The position numbers and the translations under genes were made by a program. A DNA stretch of 64,000 nucleotides from Paracoccaceae bacterium. GTDB taxonomy: Bacteria > Pseudomonadota > Alphaproteobacteria > Rhodobacterales > Rhodobacteraceae. The notes under the pieces are model-generated. The model did not search any database, was not told the origin of the DNA, and was given only the letters and a program-made list of their open reading frames with translations. Shown piece after piece: positions 35,737 to 45,557 of this stretch; the stretch's first letter is position 1, and each line of letters opens with the position of its first letter. Location: assembly GCA_022823605.1 (NCBI GenBank), contig JAJEHS010000006.1:469001-533000 (forward strand). Direction: 5' to 3'.

Positions 35737-37164
35737 ATGTCCAATAACGACCCATCTTTTCTGAGGTCTGTTGAAATCAGTTTCGAAAAAGCTGCCAACC
35801 TTTTGGATCTTCCTCCGGGCCTGGAGGAAAAAATCAGGGTTTGCAACAGTACCTATACCGTACGTTTTGGCGTTAGGCTTGGTAACAGGATAGAAACTTT
35901 TACCGGATATCGTAGTGTTCATTCGGAACACATGGAACCGGTCAAGGGTGGTATAAGATATAGCCCACATGTCAATCAGGATGAAGTTGAGGCCTTGGCC
36001 TCACTAATGACGTACAAATGTGCCATGGTGGAGGTTCCCTATGGAGGATCTAAAGGTGGCCTCTGTATTGATCCAAAAGCATATACCACTGAGGAGATGG
36101 AGCGAATTACACGAAGATTTGCTTATGAATTGATCAAGCGTGACCTGATTAATCCGAGCCAAAACGTTCCCGCACCGGATATGGGAACCAGTCAAAGGGA
36201 AATGGCTTGGATTGCTGATCAGTACAGCAGGATGAATACTACGGACATTAATGCCAGAGCATGTGTTACAGGCAAACCCCTTAATGCTGGCGGTATAGCA
36301 GGTAGACTTGAAGCAACCGGACGGGGTGTCCAGTACGCTCTGCAGGAATTTTTCAGACATCCGGGTGATGTAAAACGGGCCCGTCTTTCGGGTAGTCTAA
36401 GGGGTAAAAAAGCCATTTTGCAGGGTTTGGGAAATGTCGGTTATCATGCTGGACTTTTTCTTTCGACCGAAGATGAAGTCTCCATCATAGGATTGATTGA
36501 AAGAGATGGTGGTATTTACAATGAGGAAGGTCTGGATATTGAAGATGTATTTCAGCACATTCAAGCCACTGGAGGGGTCAAGAATTATCCGAAGGCAAAA
36601 TTCATTGAAAATGGATACACTCTGCTAGAAGAGGAATGTGATATTTTGATTCCGGCTGCCATTGAAAGAGTGATCACTTCCGAAAACGCCAACAGGATCA
36701 AGGCCAACCTAATTATTGAAGCTGCCAATGGACCCATCACTGCACCGGCTGATGATATTCTCATCGAAAAAGGGATTGTCGTCATACCTGATATGTATGC
36801 CAACGCCGGGGGTGTCATCGTGTCCTATTTTGAGTGGGTCAAAAACCTTAGTCACATAAGATTTGGTCGAATGCAGCGAAGACAGGAAGAATATCGCAGC
36901 AGGTTATTGGTCGAGGAACTTAATGACATGTTCCAAAACACCACCTTGAATATCAAGTTTTCCGAGAAATTCATTGATCGCTTTCTACAAGGAGCTGGGG
37001 AGATGGAACTGGTCAGGTCAGGTTTGGATGATTCGATGCGTCTCGGCTATCAGGCCATAAGTGAAATCTGGAACAGCAGGAATGATGTTGTTGATCTGCG
37101 TACCGCAGCCTATCTAGTGGCTATCGAGAGAGTGGCAGCAAGTTATGCATCCAAGGGGCTGTAA
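35737..37164 (+). CDS. Glu/Leu/Phe/Val dehydrogenase (glutamate dehydrogenase)
   Basis: Glutamate dehydrogenase interconverts glutamate and 2-oxoglutarate plus ammonia. The 475-residue enzyme has KGGIRYSPHVNQDEVEALA, the catalytic-lysine segment VEVPYGGSKGGLCIDP, NVPAPDMGTSQREMAWI, and a Rossmann nucleotide-binding motif KAILQGLGNVGYHAGLF. The ATG at 35737 is preceded by GAGAAGG. Length and sequence fit the NAD-type hexameric group typical of alphaproteobacteria, but the coenzyme cannot be read with certainty. It is monocistronic. Confidence 0.92.
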   Translation: MSNNDPSFLRSVEISFEKAANLLDLPPGLEEKIRVCNSTYTVRFGVRLGNRIETFTGYRSVHSEHMEPVKGGIRYSPHVNQDEVEALASLMTYKCAMVEVPYGGSKGGLCIDPKAYTTEEMERITRRFAYELIKRDLINPSQNVPAPDMGTSQREMAWIADQYSRMNTTDINARACVTGKPLNAGGIAGRLEATGRGVQYALQEFFRHPGDVKRARLSGSLRGKKAILQGLGNVGYHAGLFLSTEDEVSIIGLIERDGGIYNEEGLDIEDVFQHIQATGGVKNYPKAKFIENGYTLLEEECDILIPAAIERVITSENANRIKANLIIEAANGPITAPADDILIEKGIVVIPDMYANAGGVIVSYFEWVKNLSHIRFGRMQRRQEEYRSRLLVEELNDMFQNTTLNIKFSEKFIDRFLQGAGEMELVRSGLDDSMRLGYQAISEIWNSRNDVVDLRTAAYLVAIERVAASYASKGL

Positions 37165-37198
37165 GACATATTCCAGCTGATCCCTTCCTGTGAGCTGG

Positions 37199-37705
37199 CT
37201 ATAGACTTACATTCGAATTTGATTTGATTATCTCGACCGCAAGGTTGATTGAACTTTTTTGGGTACAACCGCCTATACCTACCCGCTTGCCAAAGCGCCA
37301 CCACAATCCCAGCCTCCATTTTACTGGCATAGGTTCCTTCAGTCGAAATAGTACACCATTACTTGGTTTGAATGAAAACAGCCCGTTTTCGATGGAAGCA
37401 ATGTTCTTCAATTCAAAGAGAAGCTCACCGTCCGTGGAAACAAGCCGGTCCTCATACAGTATGAGAGCCTTCCCTGTATTGAAATAAAACAAGTAGGTCA
37501 ATCCCAAAAGAAAAAGTCCAACAAGAATAAATCCCAAACGTTCTCCAGATACAAAATAAATGGCTACTCCCTCATAGAGTAGCAATACGGCCAGAATCAA
37601 CGAGAGCAAGGTAAAGAAATACCTTTTGATCACTGGAGGATTGATTATTGCTAATTGCTTTTCGTTTCCCATAATCCCTATTGGTTCCCAACCATCAATT
37701 ATCAC
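37199..37705 (-). CDS. Conserved hypothetical two-helix membrane protein
   Basis: The 168-residue frame has two membrane segments at about residues 29-50 and 58-77 (FFTLLSLILAVLLLYEGVAIY and LGFILVGLFLLGLTYLFYF), followed by a beta-rich cytoplasmic domain (ALILYEDRLVSTDGELLFEL, VLFRLKEPMPVKW, GKRVGIGG), reminiscent of PH-like membrane proteins. Function is unknown. A GTG at 37705 overlaps the lepA stop by one base (TAGTG); an ATG eleven codons in, preceded by AATAGGG, is an equally good start. Either way it is probably co-transcribed with lepA. Confidence 0.7.
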   Translation of the reverse strand: MIIDGWEPIGIMGNEKQLAIINPPVIKRYFFTLLSLILAVLLLYEGVAIYFVSGERLGFILVGLFLLGLTYLFYFNTGKALILYEDRLVSTDGELLFELKNIASIENGLFSFKPSNGVLFRLKEPMPVKWRLGLWWRFGKRVGIGGCTQKSSINLAVEIIKSNSNVSL

Positions 37706-39528
37706 TAATCAGTATTTACCTTGAGGGCATTGATAAATGCCTGTTGCGGAATGTCAACCCGACCGAATTGACGCATTTTCTTCTTGCCTGCCTTTTGTTT
37801 TTCAAGCAGTTTCTTCTTTCTGGTAATGTCACCACCATAACATTTGGCAGTTACATCCTTACGCAAGGCCGCAATTGTTTCCCGGGCAACGACCTTCCCC
37901 CCGATCGCTGCCTGAATGGGGATTTTGAAGAGATGTCGGGGAATGAGTTCCTTCAATTTTTCACACATGAGTCTGCCTCTTGTTTCACAGTTCGTTCGAT
38001 GAACCATTATGGCCAGGGCATCGACAGGCTCGCTGTTTACAAGAATCTGGAGTTTTACCAGATTGTCGGCGGAATAACCTAAAATCGTGTAATCAAAGGA
38101 GGCATACCCCCTTGAAACAGATTTCAGACGATCATGGAAATCAAACACAACTTCATTCAAGGGCAAATCAAATCTGATCATGGCTCTTTTTTCCACGAAA
38201 GACAGTTCATGTTGGATACCCCGTCGGGCATGACAGAGGCTTAATATTTCCCCTACAAATTGGTCTGGGGAAAGAATGGTAGCCATAATCCTTGGCTCCT
38301 CGATTCGATCAATATCGGTTGGATCAGGCAAATCCACAGGATTATAAATTTCAACCATGCCGCCTTTCTTCAGGTAGACATGATAAATAACAGACGGTGC
38401 GGTTACGATGAGGTCTAGTGAATATTCCCGTTCCAGTCTTTCCCTTATTACCTCCAGATGAAGCAATCCCAGAAAGCCACATCGAAAGCCAAAACCAAGG
38501 GCTGTTGAAGCCTCGGTTTCGCTGGTAAAGGAAGAATCGTTCAATGAAATCTTTTCAATGGCATCCTTCAGGGCATTAAATTCACCAGCTTCCATTGGAT
38601 ACAGTCCACAGTAAACGACCGGCTGGGAAGGTTTCATACCCTCGATCGCTTCTTTGCAAGGTTGTTTCTGGTGGGTGATGGTATCACCGACAATGGTATC
38701 GCTTACCCGCTTGATGGAGGCAGTAAAATATCCAATCTCACCTGAATTCAATTGCGATGTATCCTCCATTTCCGGCTTGAATACTCCGATTCGATCCACC
38801 TGATAAGTCGCTTCCGAAGAGATCATCTTGATTCTATCGCCCTTGGCTAGACATCCATCGAATATTCTTACCAGCACCACTACCCCCAGAAAGGGGTTGT
38901 ACCAACTATCAACCAAAAGGGCTTTGAGGGGAGCATTCAAATCTCCTTCAGGGGGAGGTAGTTGATGTACAATGGCTTCCAGCACATCCATGACTCCCTT
39001 GCCAGTTTTGGCAGAGATTTCAATTGCTCCATCAGCATCAATGCCAATGACCTCCTCGATTTGCTGTCTGACCCTGTCCGAATCTGCGGCAGGCAAGTCG
39101 ATTTTATTCAAAACCGGGACAATTTCATGATCGGCATCCAAGGCCTGATACACATTGGCCAAGGTCTGGGCTTCTACCCCCTGGGAAGCATCAACCACAA
39201 GAAGCGAACCTTCCACGGATTTCATGGAGCGCGATACTTCATAGGAAAAATCCACATGGCCCGGTGTATCGATCAGGTTCAAAATGTAGCTTTTCTGGTC
39301 TTTGGCCTTGTACTCCAAGCGGACCGTATTGGCCTTGATGGTGATTCCTCGTTCCCTCTCAATATCCATGGAATCAAGCATTTGTTCTTTCAGGTCTCGC
39401 TTGCTCACCGTTCTGGTGAACTCCATCAATCTGTCGGCAAGAGTACTTTTGCCGTGATCAATATGAGCAACGATGGAAAAATTTCTAATATGTGAATTGT
39501 TAGGGGGTGTAGTCAATTTGGAGTTCAC
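37705..39528 (-). CDS. lepA: Elongation factor 4 (LepA)
   Basis: LepA is a ribosome-associated translational GTPase. The 607-residue protein has G1 [16 protein letters not shown] at about residues 22-37, the switch region [11 protein letters not shown]3 [15 protein letters not shown]4 VLNKIDLP, domain II, and the LepA-specific C-terminal domain ending in [18 protein letters not shown]. The start is GTG at 39528; no ATG gives the conserved N-terminus. The gene is 198 bases downstream of rpmB, and a membrane protein gene overlaps its stop by one base. Confidence 0.97.
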   Translation of the reverse strand: MNSKLTTPPNNSHIRNFSIVAHIDHGKSTLADRLMEFTRTVSKRDLKEQMLDSMDIERERGITIKANTVRLEYKAKDQKSYILNLIDTPGHVDFSYEVSRSMKSVEGSLLVVDASQGVEAQTLANVYQALDADHEIVPVLNKIDLPAADSDRVRQQIEEVIGIDADGAIEISAKTGKGVMDVLEAIVHQLPPPEGDLNAPLKALLVDSWYNPFLGVVVLVRIFDGCLAKGDRIKMISSEATYQVDRIGVFKPEMEDTSQLNSGEIGYFTASIKRVSDTIVGDTITHQKQPCKEAIEGMKPSQPVVYCGLYPMEAGEFNALKDAIEKISLNDSSFTSETEASTALGFGFRCGFLGLLHLEVIRERLEREYSLDLIVTAPSVIYHVYLKKGGMVEIYNPVDLPDPTDIDRIEEPRIMATILSPDQFVGEILSLCHARRGIQHELSFVEKRAMIRFDLPLNEVVFDFHDRLKSVSRGYASFDYTILGYSADNLVKLQILVNSEPVDALAIMVHRTNCETRGRLMCEKLKELIPRHLFKIPIQAAIGGKVVARETIAALRKDVTAKCYGGDITRKKKLLEKQKAGKKKMRQFGRVDIPQQAFINALKVNTD

Positions 39529-39726
39529 CCTTTATAACCGGGATAATTGTCAGGCAGGTTCAAATTCTAGATCAAAACCGGAACCGATGTTTAATATATA
39601 ACTGAATATCAACTTTGGGTAAAACCAAGTTACTTGAGAAAGCCATAAATTGGGAGTTAACTTACAAACCCAATTGAATATTTGGAAAGCCTTCCCTTCT
39701 CAAATCGTGTTGATAAACAGAGGAGG

Positions 39727-40044
39727 TTATGAAGTCTCAGCCTCAACCTTTGATTCTTCGTTTTGTTTTTTCAGTTTTTCCAGGTCTTTTTTTATTTTTA
39801 GTGCCTTGGGAGAAAGGTTTTCATCCTTGGCCTTGTCCAGGAATTTATCAAGTCCGCCCTTGTGGTCCACACTTCTCAAGGCTGCTGCAGAAACCTTGAA
39901 TTTGAAGGTACGGTCCAATCCATCAGACGTCAGGCTCACGGCATTAAGGTTGGGATAGAACCTTCTTTTCGTTTTATTGTTGGCATGGCTTACGTTGTTG
40001 CCAACCATAACTTTCTTGCCTGTTAACTCACATACCCTAGACAT
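39727..40044 (-). CDS. rpmB: 50S ribosomal protein L28
   Basis: L28 is a small basic protein of the large ribosomal subunit. The 105-residue product starts [20 protein letters not shown], followed by [11 protein letters not shown] and a lysine-rich C-terminal extension (about residues 70-105) typical of alphaproteobacterial L28 and absent in the 78-residue E. coli protein. ATG at 40044. meaB lies 63 bases upstream on the same strand. Confidence 0.97.
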   Translation of the reverse strand: MSRVCELTGKKVMVGNNVSHANNKTKRRFYPNLNAVSLTSDGLDRTFKFKVSAAALRSVDHKGGLDKFLDKAKDENLSPKALKIKKDLEKLKKQNEESKVEAETS

Positions 40045-40107
40045 AATCGACCTACTTTCCTTGCGAAATATAATTTCAAGGTTCTCATCCCGGGCAATAA
40101 TTATCGG

Positions 40108-41109
40108 TTAAGTCAGATTTTTCTTCAAGTATTCACTGACCATCAATGCTGCCTGTATAGGAAGTTTCTCCCCTTGAATTACCTCTTTCTTTAACTGTGC
40201 TACAAAATTCTCTACTGAATGATTGGCGGTTAGCAACCCCAGAACCTCTTGTCTAATTTCGAATTGAAACCTTTCAACATCCTGATTGCGGCGAATGGAA
40301 TCCCATGTTCCATTATCCTTTCTCCAGTTGCATAGATTAATAATATCTTGCCAACTGTTTTCAATACCCGACCCTGAAATTGCTGACAACAAATTGACTT
40401 TGGGGTACCCTATGGGATCATGGTTTCTGTGGCGGAATAAATGCAAGGCCGACTGGTATTCCGATCTGGTTTGTCTTGCCAAAGGCAAAAGGTCTCCATC
40501 AGCCTTGTTTATCAACACCATATCCACTTTTTCGAGAATACCCCTTTTTATTCCCTGTAACTCATCTCCTCCCCCGGGTGAAATCAAAAGTGTGAAAATA
40601 TCTGACATTAGTGACACCTGATAATCCGTTTGTCCGACACCTGTGGTTTCAATAATGACAACATCAAAACCGGCAAGTTCGCATAGATGTACCACCTCAG
40701 GTGTTCTTCGTGATACGCCCCCACTGTTGACTGGTCCGGTGGAAAGTGGACGAATGAATGCGGATTTGTGTTTTGACAATTCTGCCATCCGCGTTTTGTC
40801 CCCTAATATTGACCCACCGGTAATTTGCGAAGAGGGGTCGACAGCTAAAACGGCCAACTTCAGCCCTCTGTTTACAAGTTCCAAACCCAACTTATCAATA
40901 AAAGTTGATTTGCCAACACCGGGAGTACCTGTGATCCCTAGTCGAATTGCCTGGTTATAGTTTTTAACGCACTTTAGCTTTTGAAATAATTGCAGGGATA
41001 GTTGCTGATGGTCCAGATTACTGCTTTCGACCAAGGTAATTGCTCGTGCAAAAGCTCTTCTATCATTCCCTTTGATTTGTTGAGCTATTTGGTCGATATC
41101 AAATTCCAT
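40108..41109 (-). CDS. meaB: MeaB/ArgK-family GTPase, methylmalonyl-CoA mutase chaperone
   Basis: MeaB binds methylmalonyl-CoA mutase, protects its B12 radical and gates cofactor loading using GTP. The 333-residue G3E GTPase has the P-loop GITGTPGVGKSTFIDKLG at about residues 58-75, VDPSSQITGGSILGDKTRM, ETTGVGQTDYQV (switch region) and VLINKADGDLLPLARQ. The start is ATG 41109. Its client, mcm, is about 12 kb away at 52928, so this is a scattered rather than adjacent arrangement. Confidence 0.93.
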   Translation of the reverse strand: MEFDIDQIAQQIKGNDRRAFARAITLVESSNLDHQQLSLQLFQKLKCVKNYNQAIRLGITGTPGVGKSTFIDKLGLELVNRGLKLAVLAVDPSSQITGGSILGDKTRMAELSKHKSAFIRPLSTGPVNSGGVSRRTPEVVHLCELAGFDVVIIETTGVGQTDYQVSLMSDIFTLLISPGGGDELQGIKRGILEKVDMVLINKADGDLLPLARQTRSEYQSALHLFRHRNHDPIGYPKVNLLSAISGSGIENSWQDIINLCNWRKDNGTWDSIRRNQDVERFQFEIRQEVLGLLTANHSVENFVAQLKKEVIQGEKLPIQAALMVSEYLKKNLT

Positions 41110-41225
41110 AGTAATCCTTTCCCAGCATAATATTATATGTTAAGGTATGATTTAGACCAGCCACATTTTCCTAAATCCTTATCATAATATATATCTTGCC
41201 AATTCCATTCTATGTCAGAAAGTAG

Positions 41226-41924
41226 ATGAAAAAATTATTGATATCCATTCTTATAGTAGTTTCGCTTATCGCAACAATCACCAGAGCCGATGAAATCAGA
41301 GAAGAAAGGGCAGAATACTTCATCAGTTTACTCGGGTTCAGGATCGGTTATATGATTTTAGCCTCAAAAACGAAAGGCGATCTTTATGCAGCTACTTCGC
41401 TGGTTGGTTCGACAGGTGTTGGCAACTTTTTTGGCAAAATGAAATTCAAAGCCAGGATCAGAGGGAGAATTGAGGGAAAAAACGTCATCCCCACAAACTA
41501 TCATCTCGAAAGTACGAGAGATGGGATTACAACCACGAAAACTCTGACCTTCAAAGACGGTAAGGTAATCCAGGACGAAGGTGTAAGGCAAACTGATTCT
41601 GGTATTGACTATCTTTCAGGTTTTTTTGTTGTTATGCGAGATACGCTTGAAGATGAGTTGTGTGGGTTTTCCTATACCTTGGCCGATGAGGAAAAGGTTG
41701 CCGAGGTAATTATTGGCAATCCGGTACGCCTTCGCTCGGGAAAATATAAGTGCAACTCTGAATACGTGAGAAAATCGGGTTATTCCGAAGATGAAATGTC
41801 AGAACCGTCCTTCAAGTTTGAACTCTATTACGAACCTTCGCCCAGAGTGGCGAACTATTACCAGTTGCAAAAAATTATCCTCCCCAGCCGCTACGGCAGA
41901 ATGCGACTATTAAGATCAAATTAG
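41226..41924 (+). CDS. DUF3108 periplasmic protein
   Basis: The 232-residue precursor has a signal peptide (about 21 residues, cleavage likely after TRA) and the DUF3108 beta-rich fold: EYFISLLGFRIGYMILASK at the start of the mature part, LESTRDGITTTKTLTF, and YYQLQKIILPSRYG at the end. Function of the family is unknown; in alphaproteobacteria it often lies near rpmB, as here. It is divergent from meaB and monocistronic. Confidence 0.85.
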   Translation: MKKLLISILIVVSLIATITRADEIREERAEYFISLLGFRIGYMILASKTKGDLYAATSLVGSTGVGNFFGKMKFKARIRGRIEGKNVIPTNYHLESTRDGITTTKTLTFKDGKVIQDEGVRQTDSGIDYLSGFFVVMRDTLEDELCGFSYTLADEEKVAEVIIGNPVRLRSGKYKCNSEYVRKSGYSEDEMSEPSFKFELYYEPSPRVANYYQLQKIILPSRYGRMRLLRSN

Positions 41925-41955
41925 GGATGTGGATAAATCACATTTTTTCTCGGTT

Positions 41956-41980
41956 TTCCAGCATGTCAAAATGGCTGGAA
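41956..41980. terminator. Hairpin between DUF3108 gene and convergent small ORF
   Basis: TTCCAGC (41956-41962) pairs with GCTGGAA (41974-41980); the stem extends to AT/AT across one bulged G, with a loop of about 6 bases. It lies between two convergent genes but lacks a U-tract on either strand. Confidence 0.4.
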
Positions 41981-42045
41981 TCAACGAACAGATAGTTGTT
42001 TTGGTATAACTAAACTACTTGAATTAGTAGTTTTGAGTACCAGGT

Positions 42046-42357
42046 TTATGCCGCTTTGGCTCGTGGATTGTTTTTTTCGGCTTCATCCCTGGATAAGGCA
42101 ACGCTTGTTCTGACACCTCTTGATACAAAATTCATCAATCCCCTTACAACACGTTCACTGGGATTGATTCCTGCACAAGTCAGAATTTCCCTACCATCCT
42201 TCGATCTGGCCCATCTGGCGATGATTTCTGGTCCATTACCAAAACGCAAATTATCGGATATGGCATCATCTAGTGCTGCTAGAACCACTGCAGCAAAGAG
42301 CTTTCTTGATCTTGCACCCTGCTCCAAATTAAAAGCCACGTCATCGTAATTTGCCAT
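42046..42357 (-). CDS. Small conserved alphaproteobacterial protein (DUF6280-like)
   Basis: The 103-residue basic protein has the core AFNLEQGARSRKLFAAVVLAALDDAI, GNGPEIIARWARSKDGREIL and a C-terminal FVSRGVRTSVAL. From memory it resembles small proteins annotated DUF6280 in Rhodobacterales; the helical RWARSKDGRE segment looks suited to nucleic acid or protein binding, but no function is established. ATG at 42357. It is divergent from efp and stands alone. Confidence 0.7.
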   Translation of the reverse strand: MANYDDVAFNLEQGARSRKLFAAVVLAALDDAISDNLRFGNGPEIIARWARSKDGREILTCAGINPSERVVRGLMNFVSRGVRTSVALSRDEAEKNNPRAKAA

Positions 42358-42528
42358 TGATATATTCCCCCCTAATTATCATTATTGTCTTTCAGGACAC
42401 TTCAAACCCGGTTTTGGTTATTCGGTCAATTAATCCCGAGTTTATGTTTCCATGAATAATTGAAACTAATCTAACGCTTTGGTATACCAGATACAATATT
42501 AATTTGCAACAAAATTACGAGATTTTTA

Positions 42529-43092
42529 ATGCCTAAAATCAATGGAAACGAAATCAGGCCAGGTAACATTCTTGAGCACAAGGGAGGACTTTGGTCGGTA
42601 GTAAAGATTGATCATGTCAAACCAGGCAAGGGCGGAGCCTTTGCTCAGGTTGAACTGCGAAACCTCAGAAACGGATCAAAATTGAATGAAAGATTTCGTT
42701 CAGCCGACAAGGTAGAGAAGGTAAGACTGGAACAAAAGGACCAACAATATCTTTATTCCGAGGGAGAATCACTGATTCTTATGGATATGGAAACATACGA
42801 ACAAACCTATGCAAAAAGTTCGCTTCTTGGGGATAAACTGTCATTTCTGCAGGAAGGCATGGTTGTGACAGCAGAATTTTTCGAGGAGGAAATTTTGGGG
42901 ATAACCCTACCGCAAAAAGTTAGCTGTACCGTTGTTGAAACCGAGCCGGTAATTTCAGGTCAAACAGTGGCCAACAGTTACAAACCCGCTACCTTGGACA
43001 ATGGAATGAAGATAATGATTCCTCCCTATATATCAGAAGGTACCGAAATTGCGGTCAATACAGAAACATTCGAATTTTCGGAACGGATATAG
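42529..43092 (+). CDS. efp: Elongation factor P
   Basis: EF-P relieves ribosome stalling at polyproline stretches. The 187-residue protein has the usual three beta-barrel domains, with the modification loop HVKPGKGGAFAQVELRNL at residues 29-46; Lys34 is at the tip and is the site of beta-lysylation in bacteria with EpmA/EpmB. A C-terminal YISEGTEIAVNTETFEFSER closes domain III. ATG at 42529. Monocistronic. Confidence 0.97.
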   Translation: MPKINGNEIRPGNILEHKGGLWSVVKIDHVKPGKGGAFAQVELRNLRNGSKLNERFRSADKVEKVRLEQKDQQYLYSEGESLILMDMETYEQTYAKSSLLGDKLSFLQEGMVVTAEFFEEEILGITLPQKVSCTVVETEPVISGQTVANSYKPATLDNGMKIMIPPYISEGTEIAVNTETFEFSERI

Positions 43093-43114
43093 GATATATT
43101 TCAGAGGTTCGGTT

Positions 43115-43540
43115 TCATATCCTTGGTGAGAATATAACTCCTGTTGAAGTACCCAACGCATAGACCTTGCCTTTGGAATCATGAATATTGGCTTCGGCTA
43201 CGGCTGTTGTTTTACCAAGATGAATCACTTTTCCTTCAGAAAATACCTCGAATTCCAGGGGAATCGGGCGTATCAGATTCACTTTGAATTCAAGCGTCGT
43301 AAATTGTTTGCCAGGTGGTAGCTCCGTGATTACCGAGCATGCCATGGTGCTGTCAAGAATTGTTCCATACCAACCACCGTGGACTGTTCCCATCGGATTT
43401 GTGCACTTCCATGTGGGGGTTCCCTTGAATGCCACCTTGCCCTTGGTGACACTCTGCAGGGAAAAATTCAACAGCTCTGCGATGGGAGGTGGAGGAAATT
43501 GCCCTTTCTGCATACCCAGTATTATTTCCAATCCTGTCAT
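43115..43540 (-). CDS. PaaI-family hotdog thioesterase
   Basis: Hotdog-fold acyl-CoA thioesterase, 141 residues from the ATG at 43540 (MTGLEIILGM...). I prefer this start to an upstream ATG at 43603 because AAGGAAG lies 8 bases before it and it matches the family N-terminus. The active-site region NPMGTVHGGWYGTILDST holds the HGG motif, followed by TTLEFKVNLIRPIPLEF. The acyl substrate is unknown. It converges on efp with a 22-base gap. Confidence 0.85.
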   Translation of the reverse strand: MTGLEIILGMQKGQFPPPPIAELLNFSLQSVTKGKVAFKGTPTWKCTNPMGTVHGGWYGTILDSTMACSVITELPPGKQFTTLEFKVNLIRPIPLEFEVFSEGKVIHLGKTTAVAEANIHDSKGKVYALGTSTGVIFSPRI

Positions 43541-43723
43541 CTCAGAAACTTCCTTGTTATGTGAATAAACTGAACCAGCCCCTTGTTCCATGGTTTTCCC
43601 CATTACATTATATGTTCATCGGTTTTACAAAACATGAACAACCAATATTTTCTCATCTTGGTATTACAACTTTACCCACTTCAAGTTTTTGAATTTTATT
43701 TTGAATTATAAGGCTTCTTGCCA

Positions 43724-44494
43724 ATGTCAAATCATTCCGCCAACCTTAATATAATGACCAAGGCTGTACTTTCAGCAGGTGATGTACTTCATAGAGACTT
43801 TGAAGAGATTCAAAGATTGCAGGCCTCATTGGAAGGAGCTGGCAAATTAACTCGTAAGGCTTTGATCCGGGCCAATCACAGACTTATTTACGAACTGACA
43901 GAAGCAAGGCCCAATTACGGCCACCGCAGTACTTTGTCGGGTAATATAACTGGGAAAGATGACACCAGAAAGTGGTTGATAAGCCCGGTTTCAGGTGTGG
44001 ATAATTTTTCGAGGGGGAGCCCCAATTGGGTAGTTTCTCTCGGTTTGGAACACAAGAATGAAACGGTAAATGGTGTAATTTACTATCCATGTTCAAACGA
44101 ATTATACAAAGTCATCAAGGGAGATGGTGCTTATTCACGGCATATGAAGCTTCGGGTTGCACCCATCCAGAACGTGGAAGATTTTGTTGTTGCCCTGGAT
44201 TTCAGATTTGAGAATGACAAAACCTCACCAGATAATATGGAACATCTGTTAAAATCGTTTGCACAGATTAAATCAACAGGTACACCTTCTCTTGATTTGA
44301 TCAATCTTGCATCAGGCAAAATCGATGGTACAATTGCACCTATGGTTGATCCGATTGATATTGCCCCGGCCAAACTCATGTTGCTTGAGTCAGGTGGTTT
44401 AACCAATCCGTTGAACGGAAACAAAGGGCTATTGGCTTCGGGATTCAAGGGTTTTGAAAGTTTCAGGGATCTTGTTCTCAACCATTTTGAGTAA
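43724..44494 (+). CDS. Inositol-monophosphatase-family homologue lacking key metal-binding residues
   Basis: The 256-residue protein aligns end to end with SuhB/IMPase enzymes (SANLNIMTKAVLSAGDVLHRDF at the start, SLGLEHKNETVNGVIYYP, GAYSRHMKLRVA, LMLLESGG near the end). However, the canonical DPLDGTTNF metal loop reads SPVSGVDNF (residues 87-95), the upstream EE pair is replaced by an STLSG stretch, and the T-x-x-D aspartate is absent; only the C-terminal WDxA-type aspartate is kept, in PIDIAPAK. It is probably catalytically dead and perhaps regulatory or structural. The ATG at 43724 has AAGG upstream. It overlaps the convergent ygfZ end by 17 bases. Confidence 0.82.
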   Translation: MSNHSANLNIMTKAVLSAGDVLHRDFEEIQRLQASLEGAGKLTRKALIRANHRLIYELTEARPNYGHRSTLSGNITGKDDTRKWLISPVSGVDNFSRGSPNWVVSLGLEHKNETVNGVIYYPCSNELYKVIKGDGAYSRHMKLRVAPIQNVEDFVVALDFRFENDKTSPDNMEHLLKSFAQIKSTGTPSLDLINLASGKIDGTIAPMVDPIDIAPAKLMLLESGGLTNPLNGNKGLLASGFKGFESFRDLVLNHFE

Positions 44495-45251
44495 ATTGTT
44501 CAAAATCCGGGGCCATTTGAACCAGTGCATCACCTGCTATTAATGGAAAATTTTGTACATGCCGAAACCTTATCTGTGCCAGTGCAAAACCACTGCATTG
44601 GGTATAGAGATATCCCACAGGCCCTTTTTCCGATCTGATTTCGGTACCAACCGGTGTTGAACCATCCACCTTTACACGGACCAATCCTTTCTGTAGTTGT
44701 GTTTTGTGCTTCATTCTCGAGGTCACTTCCTGCCCAACATAACATCCCTTCCTGAAATCCACGCCATTCAATCTTTCAAATCCTGCTTCCAGAATAAATG
44801 TCTTTTCAGGAATTAATTCGATCAAGGTTTCGGGAATGCAGTATTTTACCCTGATTTGATCCCAATCAACTGTTGGGGTATTAATTGAATTTTCAGAATA
44901 CTTTCTCCATCCCAATGAAAGATGTCTAGGGTCCGAATATGCCCCCTCTTCAGCCTTTCCCAATCCCTGAACAACCTCCAGATCCGTCTTCTCTATCGTT
45001 ACCTTTGAACGCAACCGGTAGAATGACAAATGCTTAACGAGTTCATCCGCCAACAATGAATTAACATCCAGAAACCAGGAATTCTCGGACTTGAAGATAA
45101 AGAAATCAGCGAGGTATTTGCCCTGGGGTGTTAACAAGGCAGCATAAACAAGTGCATTATCTGCCTTGCTTACATCATTTGTAACTAGACCCTGAAGGAA
45201 ATCAAAGGAATCAACACCACCAACCTTGATGACTGTTCTGGAGTTTTTCAT
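44478..45251 (-). CDS. ygfZ: Folate-binding YgfZ/CAF17-like protein
   Basis: YgfZ-type proteins are GcvT-like tetrahydrofolate-binding factors needed for maturation or repair of some Fe-S enzymes. The 257-residue product starts GGVDSFDFLQGLVTNDV and has the defining motif KGCYVGQEVTSRMKHK (K-G-C-[FYW]-x-G-Q-E) near residue 180. The ATG is at 45251. It is encoded divergently from yebC and ends inside the convergent IMPase-like gene. Confidence 0.93.
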   Translation of the reverse strand: MKNSRTVIKVGGVDSFDFLQGLVTNDVSKADNALVYAALLTPQGKYLADFFIFKSENSWFLDVNSLLADELVKHLSFYRLRSKVTIEKTDLEVVQGLGKAEEGAYSDPRHLSLGWRKYSENSINTPTVDWDQIRVKYCIPETLIELIPEKTFILEAGFERLNGVDFRKGCYVGQEVTSRMKHKTQLQKGLVRVKVDGSTPVGTEIRSEKGPVGYLYTQCSGFALAQIRFRHVQNFPLIAGDALVQMAPDFEQFTQNG

Positions 45252-45557
45252 TTAACCTTAAACCATAGTATTATTGAAGAACACAGCCATGCATTTGATA
45301 AGAAATTACTCTTGTATAACGCTGATTCAGAATCACAAATTTTCCAAGATGTTAGGCTGGCCTGAGTCTTTGTATTTAGTTACCCACATGTTATTTGCTT
45401 TGGCTTGTTTCAATTTTACTTGATGGTATTCACAATCAAGGAGTAAATTCGAATCCAATCATACTTGATTAGATCAATACAATCCCATTTAAATTAATGA
45501 GCGGTTCGAATAATTTAGGTGAAATAGATAATCTAAACCAGTATTTGGAGAAATAAA
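45252..45557. other. Divergent gap between ygfZ and yebC
   Basis: The 306 bases between the two start codons presumably hold both promoters. I found no ORF with a credible ribosome-binding site, no RNA gene and no convincing hairpin. The yebC-proximal half is AT-rich. Confidence 0.5.
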
